Shown: positions 34,965 through 43,594 of the stretch, piece after piece
How positions within the stretch are numbered: the first letter of the stretch is position 1
Layout: each line of letters begins with the position of its first letter
Assembly (NCBI GenBank): GCA_910585895.1
Contig: CAJUHY010000009.1
Coordinates: 14,597 to 78,596, forward strand
Direction: 5' to 3'
DNA: 64,000 nt
Source: an uncultured Lachnospiraceae bacterium
GTDB taxonomy: Bacteria; Bacillota; Clostridia; Lachnospirales; Lachnospiraceae
Program-made: the position numbers and the translations under genes
Notes under the pieces: model-generated
Databases searched by the model: none
What the model saw: the letters and a program-made list of their open reading frames with translations, nothing else
Told to the model about the DNA's origin: nothing

Positions 34965-36604
34965 TGAAAAAGGGAATAAAAGTAAACGATAAGGAAATGT
35001 ATGAATATTTTCAGGAAAAGGCAGGAAATATTTTTTCTGAAATTGCAGGACAGGAGGAGCATGTAAGGGAAAGGTTTCAGCTTACCTCGGAAGCAATCGC
35101 AGGAATTTATAAGAGCCTGCAGGCAATTTACAGCAAGGAAGAAGCAAAAGAGGAAGTCTGCTTAATTGAGAATGCGTTTGGAATCCTCAACTATTATATA
35201 GGGATAGAAGGGATGGATCAGCTGCTGATTAATAATTATGCAGCGATTGAGAATGAGATTTTTCTGGAACATTCTGCACAAGGGATGCCTAAGCGTATCC
35301 GGGAACATTACAAACATCAGTTCCGTAATGCCTATTTAGGTCTTTTGCTTTTAAAAGAGTTCCAATTGGATGACTGTATTGTCCAATGCATACAGAAAGA
35401 AAGCGGTGAATATGCACATTATATCATGGCAAGTGTTTCAGAGGAAATGCCGGAAAGTGGCGGAGATGCAAGAAATACAGAAGATGGGCAAAAAATGGTG
35501 CGGGAGATTGTATATAAGAGTTATTTTGTAAGCGCACTATTTCATGATATTGGATATCCCCTAGCATATTATTTTCGGATGGCGGAACAGATTCATCAGT
35601 TTACACCGTTTTTCCGGATAGTTAATCCAGCAGTGAAGACGGTATTTCATGAGATTAAGGCGCTTTTAAATAATAGCTGGCTGTTTCGGACGGTTGATAA
35701 CGGAGAAATTATGGACAAATACCAAAAGGATGACCATGGCTGCCTGTCAGCCATCAGCTTTCTGATGAATTTTTATTTTTCTGGCAGTATCTATAGCCTG
35801 ACGCCCAAGAAACGATGTATTGTGGAAATGGCGGCGGTTGCCATCTATAAGCATACAAACCATTATGACGAAAATAACCGTATGGTATTCCGTTTAGATC
35901 CGATATCTTTTCTTCTGCGGGTTGTTGATGATTTGCAGGAATGGCAGCGATTTCTTGTAGTTATCGGAGAGACGCATAATTATCTCAAATGTTCAGCATG
36001 TGGAGGGATTGTCGTACCGGGCAGGAATGAAAAGAGGGACTATTTGTGTAAGTGTGGTAAACAGTTTCGCAAAATCACGCAAATCCAGAACAAGAAATTA
36101 AATTATATTGATATCTGTAATGAGTTGACTTTGGATAGCGATAGTGGGAAATTAGTAATTACGTTGGATTATGACTGTTACCGCCAATTAGAGCTGCTGC
36201 TCAGTGATTATTCCACGGTGGTTTACCGAAATAAGAGTTTGGAAGAACTGAAATCTATGCTGGAACATCAAAAATACCTGCCCAAGGTAGAGTTAAATTA
36301 TTTCCTGTCTAATAATCCGGTTAAGCTGATAGGGCATATGCTGGAAGAAAGCAGGAAAAGCGCGAAAGATGTTGATGTTTGGATAGACAGCCTCGTGGAG
36401 AAGGAAAAGGAGGGGCTGCAGGAATTTTGGGAAAGTTACCAGCAGCTTATCGCGGACTGTGAAGTAAAGTATGGAAAGCAGATTGAAAAAGATGCAGTGA
36501 GATATGCCAGTGCTGCAAGGAAATTTGTTGAAAAATATCTGGGGCAGATTTATTCTCTTTGGGAGTTTTTAAGTGATAAACAAGGTGAAGCATTGTATAT
36601 TTGA
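34964..36604 (+). CDS. HD-domain phosphohydrolase-like protein with inserted zinc ribbon (gene 5 of candidate defence operon)
   Basis: 546 residues. An HD-superfamily metal site is readable in order: His118 (HYKHQFRNAY), His194-Asp195 (SALFHDIGYPLAYY), His258 (KDDHGCLSA), His297 and His300 (YKHTNHYD) and Asp322/323 (RVVDDLQEW). The H...HD...H...H...D spacing fits HD/HD-GYP-type nucleotide or phosphodiester hydrolases. A Cys4 zinc ribbon follows at 343, 346, 362 and 364 (CSACGG, CKCG). A C-terminal helical region has no known match. In a defence setting an HD enzyme could degrade nucleotides or a nucleotide signal; this is inferred. It is the last gene of the coupled set; no terminator separates it from the next gene. 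Confidence 0.65.
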   Translation: MKKGIKVNDKEMYEYFQEKAGNIFSEIAGQEEHVRERFQLTSEAIAGIYKSLQAIYSKEEAKEEVCLIENAFGILNYYIGIEGMDQLLINNYAAIENEIFLEHSAQGMPKRIREHYKHQFRNAYLGLLLLKEFQLDDCIVQCIQKESGEYAHYIMASVSEEMPESGGDARNTEDGQKMVREIVYKSYFVSALFHDIGYPLAYYFRMAEQIHQFTPFFRIVNPAVKTVFHEIKALLNNSWLFRTVDNGEIMDKYQKDDHGCLSAISFLMNFYFSGSIYSLTPKKRCIVEMAAVAIYKHTNHYDENNRMVFRLDPISFLLRVVDDLQEWQRFLVVIGETHNYLKCSACGGIVVPGRNEKRDYLCKCGKQFRKITQIQNKKLNYIDICNELTLDSDSGKLVITLDYDCYRQLELLLSDYSTVVYRNKSLEELKSMLEHQKYLPKVELNYFLSNNPVKLIGHMLEESRKSAKDVDVWIDSLVEKEKEGLQEFWESYQQLIADCEVKYGKQIEKDAVRYASAARKFVEKYLGQIYSLWEFLSDKQGEALYI

Positions 36605-36644
36605 AAGATAAGAATTAAAAATTAAATTTAAGGAGGCACTGGCT

Positions 36645-37820
36645 GTGAAAAAAAAGCAAAAAAGCTGGAAAATGTTACTGACGGTGCTGATTGTGCTGGC
36701 TATGCCGCTGGTGCTGGCTGGATTCATCTCATACGTGGTGCTGCGGCTTGTAGCGGGCGGAAACATGTCTGTGTTTATGGGGACAATATGCCTGGTGATT
36801 GTGTTGGTGATTGTCCTGACTGTAATTATTGTTATGACGAGGCAGCTGTTATGCCGTATACATAGCATTATGGGGAATCTGGAACTGCTTGCAGACAGAA
36901 TGCTCTCCCTGAAAGAGAGCAAGCTGTCACAACGCAATGATGAGATAGGGCAGGTGATGCGTTCCGTAAACCGTATGGTAGTTTCCTTTGCGCAGATAAT
37001 TACCGGTGTGAGCGCTGCCACAGGGTCTCTGGTAAAAGTTTCCCAAGATTTGACAAATTCTTTTGCAGATATGGAAACATCCATGCGGCAGGTGGGGAGA
37101 GAAGTAAATTCTATCGGAATGAATACGGTTTTCCAATCGGAGGGAACGCAGGAAATTGGTACCCAGATTATAGATATGAGTCATGCGGTTGAGGCGGTTG
37201 TGCAGAATACAGAGATCTTGGCGCAGACTGCAGATAAGTTGAAAGAATACAGGGAAAGGGCAGAGGGCATTGTGAAGGAACTGGCAGCAGCCAATGAAAG
37301 TAGCGGTAAAGCGATTGCTGATGTGAGGGCACAGACGGATGTGGCAAGCCAGTCTGCCAAGCAGATTCATGCCATTGCGGATATCGCTGCTGTAACATCC
37401 AACCAGGCAAACCTGCTTGCCTTGAATGCAAGTATAGAGGCGGTAAGAGCTGGGGAACTGGGCAAAGGTTATATGGCAATGGCAGAGGAAATCAGAAGTT
37501 TTGCAGACCAATCCCAAAAATCTTCAGGACAGATAAATACTATTGTCAATGATTTGGCAGAATACGCAAACGCCAGCGTAGACGTTATCTTAAGTACAAC
37601 AAAGACCCTTGAGGAACAGACGGAGAAAATCCGCCGGACCGCGGGAATGCTTCTTTCCCTGAATCAGGAGGCTTTGCAGACAATGGATTTATTTGAGGAG
37701 GTTGTGGCAGAATGTAAAGAATCCACGCAACAGGTCAGGGCGGTGTCGGATAATTTGGCGGAAAACATCAGGAAATTTAGCGTAAATGACCTGAAAAAGA
37801 AAGAGGAACAGATATTATAA
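36645..37820 (+). CDS. methyl-accepting chemotaxis-type signalling protein
   Basis: 391 residues from a GTG with AAGGAGG ahead. Two membrane helices (about 9-31 and 42-66) are separated by only about ten residues, so there is almost no external sensor domain. A HAMP-like region follows, then a coiled coil with the conserved hairpin tip (ALNASIEAVRAGELGKGYMA). The tip variant VRAGELGKGYMAMAEEIRSF departs mildly from the chemoreceptor consensus ARAGE-GRGFAVVA. No chemotaxis kinase genes are nearby. It begins 40 bp after the HD gene without a terminator in between, so read-through from the defence operon is possible. Confidence 0.85.
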   Translation: MKKKQKSWKMLLTVLIVLAMPLVLAGFISYVVLRLVAGGNMSVFMGTICLVIVLVIVLTVIIVMTRQLLCRIHSIMGNLELLADRMLSLKESKLSQRNDEIGQVMRSVNRMVVSFAQIITGVSAATGSLVKVSQDLTNSFADMETSMRQVGREVNSIGMNTVFQSEGTQEIGTQIIDMSHAVEAVVQNTEILAQTADKLKEYRERAEGIVKELAAANESSGKAIADVRAQTDVASQSAKQIHAIADIAAVTSNQANLLALNASIEAVRAGELGKGYMAMAEEIRSFADQSQKSSGQINTIVNDLAEYANASVDVILSTTKTLEEQTEKIRRTAGMLLSLNQEALQTMDLFEEVVAECKESTQQVRAVSDNLAENIRKFSVNDLKKKEEQIL

Positions 37821-37846
37821 AAAAGTGTCTTTGACACTTTTTTATT
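37820..37846 (+). terminator. intrinsic terminator after the MCP-like gene
   Basis: AAAAGTGTC-TTT-GACACTTTTTT, a perfect hairpin with a T run. Confidence 0.9.
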
Positions 37847-37860
37847 TATTAATGCAACAT

Positions 37861-37902
37861 TTTACAAGAAATTAGACTCTGATATATTGAAATGCATTTC
37901 AA
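37861..37902 (+). promoter_or_regulatory. promoter and palindrome ahead of the ECF sigma gene
   Basis: TTTACA (37861-37866), 16-bp spacer, TATATT (37883-37888), then the perfect palindrome TTGAAATGCATTTCAA (37887-37902) overlapping the start-of-transcription region just before the GGGAGG ribosome site. A repressor site is plausible. Confidence 0.6.
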
Positions 37903-37920
37903 AGGGAGGTTGAGGATGAT

Positions 37921-38379
37921 ATGGAAGAGTTCATGCAGTATTATGAGAATGTCTATCCGCAGTTATACCGAACTGCTCTGTATTATATGAGAAATCGTCA
38001 GGAAGCGGAGGATGCCGTGCAGGATACGGTGTTGGCTGCATATGAGAAATTTTATCAGCTTAGGGACAAAGATAAATTTTCATCCTGGATTATGCAGATT
38101 CTGGTCAACCGGTGCAAGCGGAGAATGCGCGAATGGTTTCGCGTAGAGGAGGATATTGCAGAAGTTTCCATATCTCAGGAAACGGATTTTGCCACCTCAT
38201 CGGCAGTGAAACAGGTATTTTGGGAATTAAAAGAAGAGGAGAGGCTTATTGTGGCATTATCTGTGTTTGGCGGATATACCAGTGAAGAGATTGCCGGAAT
38301 TCTCAATAAAAACCACAGTACCGTCCGTTCACGGTATCGAAGGGCGCTTCAAAAAATGAGAAAGAAGTTGGAGGTGTGA
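37921..38379 (+). CDS. ECF-type RNA polymerase sigma factor
   Basis: 152 residues. Region 2 contains YRTALYYMRNRQEAEDAVQD (core binding, -10 recognition). Region 4 is VALSVFGGYTSEEIAGILNK with the helix-turn-helix STVRSRYRRALQKMRKKL. It is a short group IV sigma factor. The stop overlaps the start of the membrane-anchored beta-propeller gene, so the pair is co-translated. The partner may act as anti-sigma or as the sensed envelope protein, since it has the right topology (short cytoplasmic N terminus, one membrane helix, large external domain). Confidence 0.93.
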   Translation: MEEFMQYYENVYPQLYRTALYYMRNRQEAEDAVQDTVLAAYEKFYQLRDKDKFSSWIMQILVNRCKRRMREWFRVEEDIAEVSISQETDFATSSAVKQVFWELKEEERLIVALSVFGGYTSEEIAGILNKNHSTVRSRYRRALQKMRKKLEV

Positions 38380-38381
38380 TG

Positions 38382-40628
38382 ATGCATAAGGGCGAAATGA
38401 ATCATAAACTGGATGAAGACAGTATCAGGGAGTTTCTGCAAATGAGCGCCGAAGAGGAAATGGTTCCACAGAGTCTGCAGCCTGCCTGTATGAAGGAATG
38501 GCTAAAGCAGCAACGTGATAATGGAAAGGAGGAGCCTATGGGAAGACGAGATATTAATTCAAATCAGGATATGACGGACAATCATAAGAAACCCAAGAAG
38601 CATATTGGCTGGTTGTACACAACTTTTGCGGCAGCAGCATGTCTGGCAGTAGCGCTGTTTGCGGCAGGTAAATATATGAAATCTGATACTGGAAGTGATA
38701 CGGCTTCCGATACATTGCATTCAGATATGACAGATTCAGATATGGCGGCAGAATCTAATCAAGGGGAGGCGAATGAATTTAAGGAAGGGACAACATATGC
38801 CAGTTTGTACCGCTCTTTTGACAAATACTGGACGGAACAGGAAGAACGCTATAAGGAATCGTACCTTGAGAGTAAAACGGAGACTGCGGTAGACGATGCT
38901 GCAGCAGACGCGGCTGCTTCCGATGGTACAGCCGGTGGTACGGAATATGCAGATGATGCTGCAGATGTTTTTGATAAGGTGAGCGCTGACGTTTCAGATG
39001 TGGAGACTGGTGAAAGCACTGAAGCTGGCGCTGGTGAAACTGCTGAAGAGGAGAATTATGGTAAGACCAATCAGCAGGAGGAGACGGTTGAGGAAGCAGA
39101 CATTATTAAAAATGACGGCAGATATCTCTACCGGGTATCCGGCAACAAGCAGAATGATTACAAACAAACAGTGAGGATTGTCGACACGGAAGGTGGATTA
39201 AAGGAAGTGGCGCAGGTCGGCAGTTTTGAGAATGTTCAGGATATGTATGTCTGGAAAGATAAGCTGGCAGTCATAGAGCCGGGGTGGGCAACCGGCTCGG
39301 AAACAGGCGCAGAAACAGGTGGGGAGGATGAAATCTGGGAGTCCGGCTATGCCTACAGCAAGATTTACGTCTATGATATTTCTGACCGCGCCAATCCGCA
39401 GGAATACCATACATTTACGGTTAAAGGAAGCTATATGTCTTCGAGAATCTCTGAGGGGTATCTGTATTTCTTTGCCTCCTGCGATACTCAAAGGCCGCAG
39501 AAGGAAGACGATTTGAGAGCTTATGTGCCCATATTGGATGGCAAACCGGTTGCGGAGGAAAAGATTACATTTCCTGGAGGAAGTAAAGCGGCTTCTTATC
39601 TGGTAATGGCCTCGGTGGATATGGAACAGCCGGATAAATTTACCGATACCCGCGCCCTAGTCACTTCTGCTGACAGGTTTTATGTAAGCCCCGGCAATAT
39701 TTACGTGGCGGATACCCAGTATATTTCTTATGAGGAGGAAGGGCAGAAGTCAGACAGTACAACCTTATACCGTTATTCCTACAAAGACGGCAAAATGCGG
39801 AAGGAAGCGAAAGGCACGGTCAAGGGAACCCTGAGGGATGATATGGCAATGAATGAATATCAAGGTTACCTGCGTCTGGTCACTACTGTGGAATCCCAGA
39901 ATATCACAAAAATCATAGATGACATCAGCGGGGAATTTCTTGGATATGATGACATGGAAGTTCGGACAACGAACAGTCTGTATGTGTTGGATGCGGACTT
40001 GACGACTGTGGGCAGGATTGAGGATTTAGCCGAAGATGAGAGTGTGTATTCTGCCCGATTTATGGGAAATACTGGATATTTTGTCACTTTTCGGGAGACA
40101 GACCCCTTGTTTTCTGTAGATTTATCTAACCCCAGGGAGCCTAAGATACTGGGCGAGCTGAAAATCAGCGGCTTTTCTGAGTACCTCCATTTCTATGCAG
40201 ATAATCTGCTGCTGGGGATTGGCATGGAAGCAGATGAGGAGACCGGGATTACAGATTGCCTGAAACTGTCCATGTTCGATATTTCCAACCCGGCTGATGT
40301 GAAAGAGAAATCTAAGTTGGAACTAAAGGAGTATGATTATTCTGAGGCGCTTTACAATTATAAGGCAGTGCTGATTGACACAAAGAAAAATCTTTTTGGA
40401 TTTACTATGGAAGATTATGAAGAAAATAAATTTGTCTATACGCTGTTTAAGTTTGAAAATGGTGAGTTTTGTAAGGTAATGGAAATTGACTGCAGTGATT
40501 TTGAGCGCTACCGTTATGGAGTCCGCGGCACTTATATCGGAGAGCGGTTCTTCCTGTTGGCCGACAATGGGCTGGTAGAAGAATACAGCCTGGCAGATGG
40601 CAGCAAAGTGGCAGTGTTAGAACCCTAA
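38382..40628 (+). CDS. membrane-anchored protein with C-terminal beta-propeller domain, possible anti-sigma partner
   Basis: About 748 residues. A 75-residue cytoplasmic N terminus is followed by one membrane helix (WLYTTFAAAACLAVALFAAG, about 77-96), an acidic Asp/Ala/Glu-rich linker to about residue 215, and a large external domain. That domain matches the beta-propeller family distantly related to WD40 (NDGRYLYRVSGNK; KIYVYDISDRANPQEYHTF; PLFSVDLSNPREPKILGEL; repeated DIS-NP motifs). Such proteins often sit behind ECF sigma genes in clostridia. The start could be the ATG at 38379 or 38382; the latter has better spacing from GGAGG. Its anti-sigma role is inferred from position and topology only. 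Confidence 0.8.
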   Translation: MHKGEMNHKLDEDSIREFLQMSAEEEMVPQSLQPACMKEWLKQQRDNGKEEPMGRRDINSNQDMTDNHKKPKKHIGWLYTTFAAAACLAVALFAAGKYMKSDTGSDTASDTLHSDMTDSDMAAESNQGEANEFKEGTTYASLYRSFDKYWTEQEERYKESYLESKTETAVDDAAADAAASDGTAGGTEYADDAADVFDKVSADVSDVETGESTEAGAGETAEEENYGKTNQQEETVEEADIIKNDGRYLYRVSGNKQNDYKQTVRIVDTEGGLKEVAQVGSFENVQDMYVWKDKLAVIEPGWATGSETGAETGGEDEIWESGYAYSKIYVYDISDRANPQEYHTFTVKGSYMSSRISEGYLYFFASCDTQRPQKEDDLRAYVPILDGKPVAEEKITFPGGSKAASYLVMASVDMEQPDKFTDTRALVTSADRFYVSPGNIYVADTQYISYEEEGQKSDSTTLYRYSYKDGKMRKEAKGTVKGTLRDDMAMNEYQGYLRLVTTVESQNITKIIDDISGEFLGYDDMEVRTTNSLYVLDADLTTVGRIEDLAEDESVYSARFMGNTGYFVTFRETDPLFSVDLSNPREPKILGELKISGFSEYLHFYADNLLLGIGMEADEETGITDCLKLSMFDISNPADVKEKSKLELKEYDYSEALYNYKAVLIDTKKNLFGFTMEDYEENKFVYTLFKFENGEFCKVMEIDCSDFERYRYGVRGTYIGERFFLLADNGLVEEYSLADGSKVAVLEP

Positions 40629-40633
40629 ACAGG

Positions 40634-40664
40634 GCGGGCGGTTACTCTTTGAGTGACCGTCCGC
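40634..40664. terminator. hairpin between the convergent propeller and coiled-coil genes
   Basis: GCGGGCGGTTACTC (40634-40647), loop TTT, GAGTGACCGTCCGC (40651-40664). The stem is 14 bp with two wobble pairs. There is no T run, so it may act by stalling or mRNA protection. Confidence 0.65.
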
Positions 40665-40700
40665 TTAACAACTCCATAGACTTTATACCCTTTATGTATT

Positions 40701-41057
40701 TTAAGCTATCTTTGACCTGAGTTCAGAAACTTCTTTTTCAAGGGCTTCCATTCTGTATTTGAGACCAGATATTTGGACTTCACAGAGTATAGATTTATCC
40801 TGTGCCCGAATGGTAGCGTTCAGCTTATCCACAAGGTTGATGTGGTTCTCGGCAAGCAGTTGAATGTTGCGGTTTGTCTTGTTCTCAAGTGACAGTTCAA
40901 TGTTAGATGTACGGTTAGACAAAACATGTATGTCATTTTTCATGTTTTGCATATCATCTTTCATGCCTTGCATATCATCTTTCATGTCCTGCATGTCATC
41001 CTTTAATGGCTGAATCAGTTGCGCAATTGCCTGTAAGTCGTCGTTTGTCAACGCCAT
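40701..41057 (-). CDS. small coiled-coil protein with DDMQxMK heptad repeats
   Basis: 118 residues. The N-terminal half has four imperfect heptads (DDMQDMKDDMQGMKDDMQ and NMKND), and the C-terminal half is another coiled coil (MEALEKEVSELRSKIA). No enzymatic motif. Similar short heptad proteins are frequent in Lachnospiraceae genomes and are hypothetical there; expansion of the 7-residue repeat by slippage would explain length variation. The ATG has a GGGAGG site a few bases ahead. Function unknown. Confidence 0.75.
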   Translation of the reverse strand: MALTNDDLQAIAQLIQPLKDDMQDMKDDMQGMKDDMQNMKNDIHVLSNRTSNIELSLENKTNRNIQLLAENHINLVDKLNATIRAQDKSILCEVQISGLKYRMEALEKEVSELRSKIA

Positions 41058-41229
41058 ACTATCGCCTCCCTTTTGCAGATAGAAATCTTTGTTTTGTTTG
41101 TGGGATATATCTTTGACAATACTAACGTTTATTAGTCGTCACAAATTGCTGTGCCGAAATTATAACATATGCCGGGTATAAAGTCTATGGAATTGTTAAG
41201 ATGAGTTATAGATATGATTGTATTTCACA

Positions 41230-41279
41230 GATTCGGGTGTCAAAAGATAAGTTTTAAATTGCCTTTAAACACCCGAATC
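41230..41279. repeat. inverted repeat in the 41058-41318 gap
   Basis: GATTCGGGTGT (41230-41240) and ACACCCGAATC (41269-41279), perfect 11-bp arms with a 28-nt loop, downstream of the leftward tRNA-Gly. It might end the tRNA transcript. Otherwise the 260-bp gap holds only the 5' region of the coiled-coil gene. Confidence 0.6.
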
Positions 41280-41318
41280 GTCTAAATGGAAACCATCTCA
41301 TAAAAGACGGTTTTAGCA

Positions 41319-41389
41319 AGCAGATAACGGGAGTCGAACCCGCCTTTCCAGCTTGGGAAGCTGGTGTTCTACCGATGAACCATATCTGC
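41319..41389 (-). tRNA. tRNA-Gly (anticodon CCC)
   Basis: Reading leftward, acceptor arm GCAGATA pairs with TATCTGC (discriminator T). The D arm contains GGTTCATCGGTAGAAC, the anticodon stem-loop is CCAGC-TTCCCAA-GCTGG (anticodon CCC), and the T arm is GGCGGGTTCGACTCCCG. All four arms close. CCA is not encoded. Glycine tRNAs with CCC read GGG codons. Confidence 0.95.
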
Positions 41390-41442
41390 ATGGACAGTAC
41401 CTATTATAACACAAAAACCAGAAAATACAAGACCAAAATTCA

Positions 41443-42246
41443 TTACAGTCTGAAAAATTGAGGTTTTCGTCTGGAAAACACCGTGTAATAACTAAAACCG
41501 GTCTCTTTGAGGATACCAGCTACTTTGTGGAAATCGTATGCCACATGTTCCGGTTTATGGGCATCTGCTCCGATGGTAATGATTTCTCCGCCCAATTCAC
41601 GGTAGCGTCTGAGGATTGCTTCTGTGGGATTCGGGTGCCCAAGACCATATTTAAAGCCTCCCGTATTGATTTCGATGCCTTTGCCTTTCTGTATCAGGGT
41701 TCGCAGGATTTCATCAATCACATCGGCAAACTTTTCATAAGTATAATATTTGTTTGTGTTCGGGCCGTAGCGTACAATGTAGTCCAAATGGCCATAAACG
41801 TCAAAACAGTCGAAGACAGACAGGTTCTCAAGGATGGATTCAAAATACTCCTGATAAGCCTCGTCTTCGATTCTGCCCACAAAATATTCTGGATAATAGG
41901 GATCTTCGCCATTCACCCAGTGGGATGAACCGATGACAAAATCGAAAGGGTACCGCTGGATAATTTTCGGCAGCAGTTCTTTTAAATAAGTTTGTAGACC
42001 GATTTCCACACCAATATAGATAGGAAATCTGCCGTCAAATTGTGTTTGGAAGCTATGCATTTCCTTGAAATATGCAGGTAGGTCAAGAGGAAAGCTGTCA
42101 GGCGTAGTCTGCGTCTCCTCCAAATCGAGATGGTCGGTAAAGCAGATACCGTCAAGGTCTGCCTCTATGGAAGAGTGTATCATTGCCAAAGTGTCCGCTT
42201 CGCTGTCAACAGAAAAATGTGTGTGCATATGTGTGTCCCAAAGCAT
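41443..42246 (-). CDS. histidinol-phosphatase HisJ-like PHP domain protein
   Basis: 267 residues. PHP-domain metal ligands appear in the opening DTHMHTHFSVDSEAD (H-x-H), ICFTDHLDLEE, VIGSSHWVNGEDPYYPEYF, YGHLDYIVRYG and TIGADAHKPEHVAYDF. This matches the HisJ/HisK family that removes phosphate from histidinol phosphate, the penultimate step of histidine synthesis. No other his genes are near, so a different sugar or nucleotide phosphate is possible. It reads leftward, divergent from gap. Confidence 0.85.
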   Translation of the reverse strand: MLWDTHMHTHFSVDSEADTLAMIHSSIEADLDGICFTDHLDLEETQTTPDSFPLDLPAYFKEMHSFQTQFDGRFPIYIGVEIGLQTYLKELLPKIIQRYPFDFVIGSSHWVNGEDPYYPEYFVGRIEDEAYQEYFESILENLSVFDCFDVYGHLDYIVRYGPNTNKYYTYEKFADVIDEILRTLIQKGKGIEINTGGFKYGLGHPNPTEAILRRYRELGGEIITIGADAHKPEHVAYDFHKVAGILKETGFSYYTVFSRRKPQFFRL

Positions 42247-42458
42247 AAATGAGCCTCCTTATTTATATACAGTTCTCACTAATCATAGACCAGATTTTCG
42301 GCGTTGTCAAAAGGTAAATGCAATAAAAAATAAATATAACGCAATTAAATTACCATGCTTCAGAAGACTTGCTTTGTCAATATACAGAGACAAAATGCTT
42401 GTTTGGGAAAGATTATATGATGCAGATGATAAAATTTTAACAAAGTTTAAAAAGCCCC

Positions 42459-42487
42459 TTGAATTTTTTGCTGAAATTAGTTAGAAT
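42459..42487 (+). promoter_or_regulatory. promoter of gap
   Basis: TTGAAT (42459-42464), 17-bp spacer, TAGAAT (42482-42487), 65 bp before the gap ATG. The 42247-42458 stretch upstream is AT-rich, with nothing else recognised. Confidence 0.75.
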
Positions 42488-42551
42488 AAAGACAAGTTGG
42501 GTAATATATCCAAAGAAATACCAAATTCATTCAAAATTAGGAGGAATTATC

Positions 42552-43568
42552 ATGTCAGTAAGAGTAGCAATCAATGGTTTTGGTCGTATCGGACGTTTAG
42601 CATTCAGACAGATGTTTGGTGCAGAGGGATACGAAGTAGTAGCAATCAACGATTTAACAAGCCCGAAAATGTTAGCACACCTGTTAAAGTATGATTCATC
42701 TCAGGGTAAGTATGAATTGGCAGACAAGGTGACTGCAGGAGAAGATTCCATCACAGTTGATGGTAAAGAAATCAAAATCTATGCTTTCCCAGATGCAAAT
42801 AACTGCCCATGGGGAGATTTGAAGGTTGACGTTGTTTTGGAGTGCTCCGGATTCTATACTTCCAAAGATAAAGCACAGGCTCATATCAATGCTGGCGCTC
42901 GTAAAGTTGTTATCTCTGCTCCGGCAGGCAACGACCTTCCTACTATTGTTTTCAATACAAACCACAATACATTAAAGGCTGAGGATACTATCATTTCTGC
43001 AGCTTCCTGTACAACAAACTGTCTGGCTCCGATGGCTGACGCACTGAACAAATACGCAGCTATCCAGTCTGGTATTATGTGCACCATCCATGCATATACA
43101 GGTGATCAGATGACCTTAGACGGACCTCAGAGAAAAGGCGATTTGAGAAGATCTCGTGCAGCAGCAGTTAATATCGTTCCTAACAGCACAGGCGCTGCAA
43201 AGGCAATCGGCTTAGTTATTCCTGAACTGAACGGTAAGTTAATCGGTTCTGCACAGCGTGTACCGACCCCGACAGGTTCTACTACTATCCTGACAGCAGT
43301 TGTTAAGGGTAATGATGTAACTATTGATGGAATCAACGCAGCTATGAAAGCAGCAGCTAACGAGTCCTTTGGTTACAATGAGGATGAAATCGTTTCTTCC
43401 GATATCGTAGGAATGAGATTTGGTTCTCTGTTCGATGCAACTCAGACCATGGTTTCCAAGGTTTCTGATGATTTATATGAAGTACAGGTTGTTTCCTGGT
43501 ATGACAATGAGAACAGCTATACCAGCCAGATGGTTCGTACAATCAAGTATTTCAGTGAGTTAGCATAG
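42552..43568 (+). CDS. gap: glyceraldehyde-3-phosphate dehydrogenase
   Basis: 338 residues, full length. The NAD site is VAINGFGRIGRLAFRQMF, the catalytic Cys is in SAASCTTNCLAPMA, and the phosphate-site His and the segment LDGPQRKGDLRRSRAA follow. It is the NAD-dependent glycolytic enzyme. The ATG at 42552 follows TTAGGAGGAATTATC; the longer in-frame extension to 42459 covers the promoter and is not coding. Codon choice is strongly biased, as expected for a highly expressed gene. It starts the gap-pgk-tpiA run. Confidence 0.98.
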   Translation: MSVRVAINGFGRIGRLAFRQMFGAEGYEVVAINDLTSPKMLAHLLKYDSSQGKYELADKVTAGEDSITVDGKEIKIYAFPDANNCPWGDLKVDVVLECSGFYTSKDKAQAHINAGARKVVISAPAGNDLPTIVFNTNHNTLKAEDTIISAASCTTNCLAPMADALNKYAAIQSGIMCTIHAYTGDQMTLDGPQRKGDLRRSRAAAVNIVPNSTGAAKAIGLVIPELNGKLIGSAQRVPTPTGSTTILTAVVKGNDVTIDGINAAMKAAANESFGYNEDEIVSSDIVGMRFGSLFDATQTMVSKVSDDLYEVQVVSWYDNENSYTSQMVRTIKYFSELA

Positions 43569-43594
43569 GCATTGAACTACCTTATATGAATTAT

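Noticed and set aside
28063..36604. Classic Dnd phosphorothioation system
   Set aside because: No dndB, dndC, dndD or dndE homologue is visible anywhere in the window, and the third gene lacks the DptH ATPase, so only a relationship to dptFGH is proposed.
42459..42551. N-terminal extension of GAPDH to 42459
   Set aside because: This stretch carries the promoter; the AGGAGG site and family alignment place the start at 42552.
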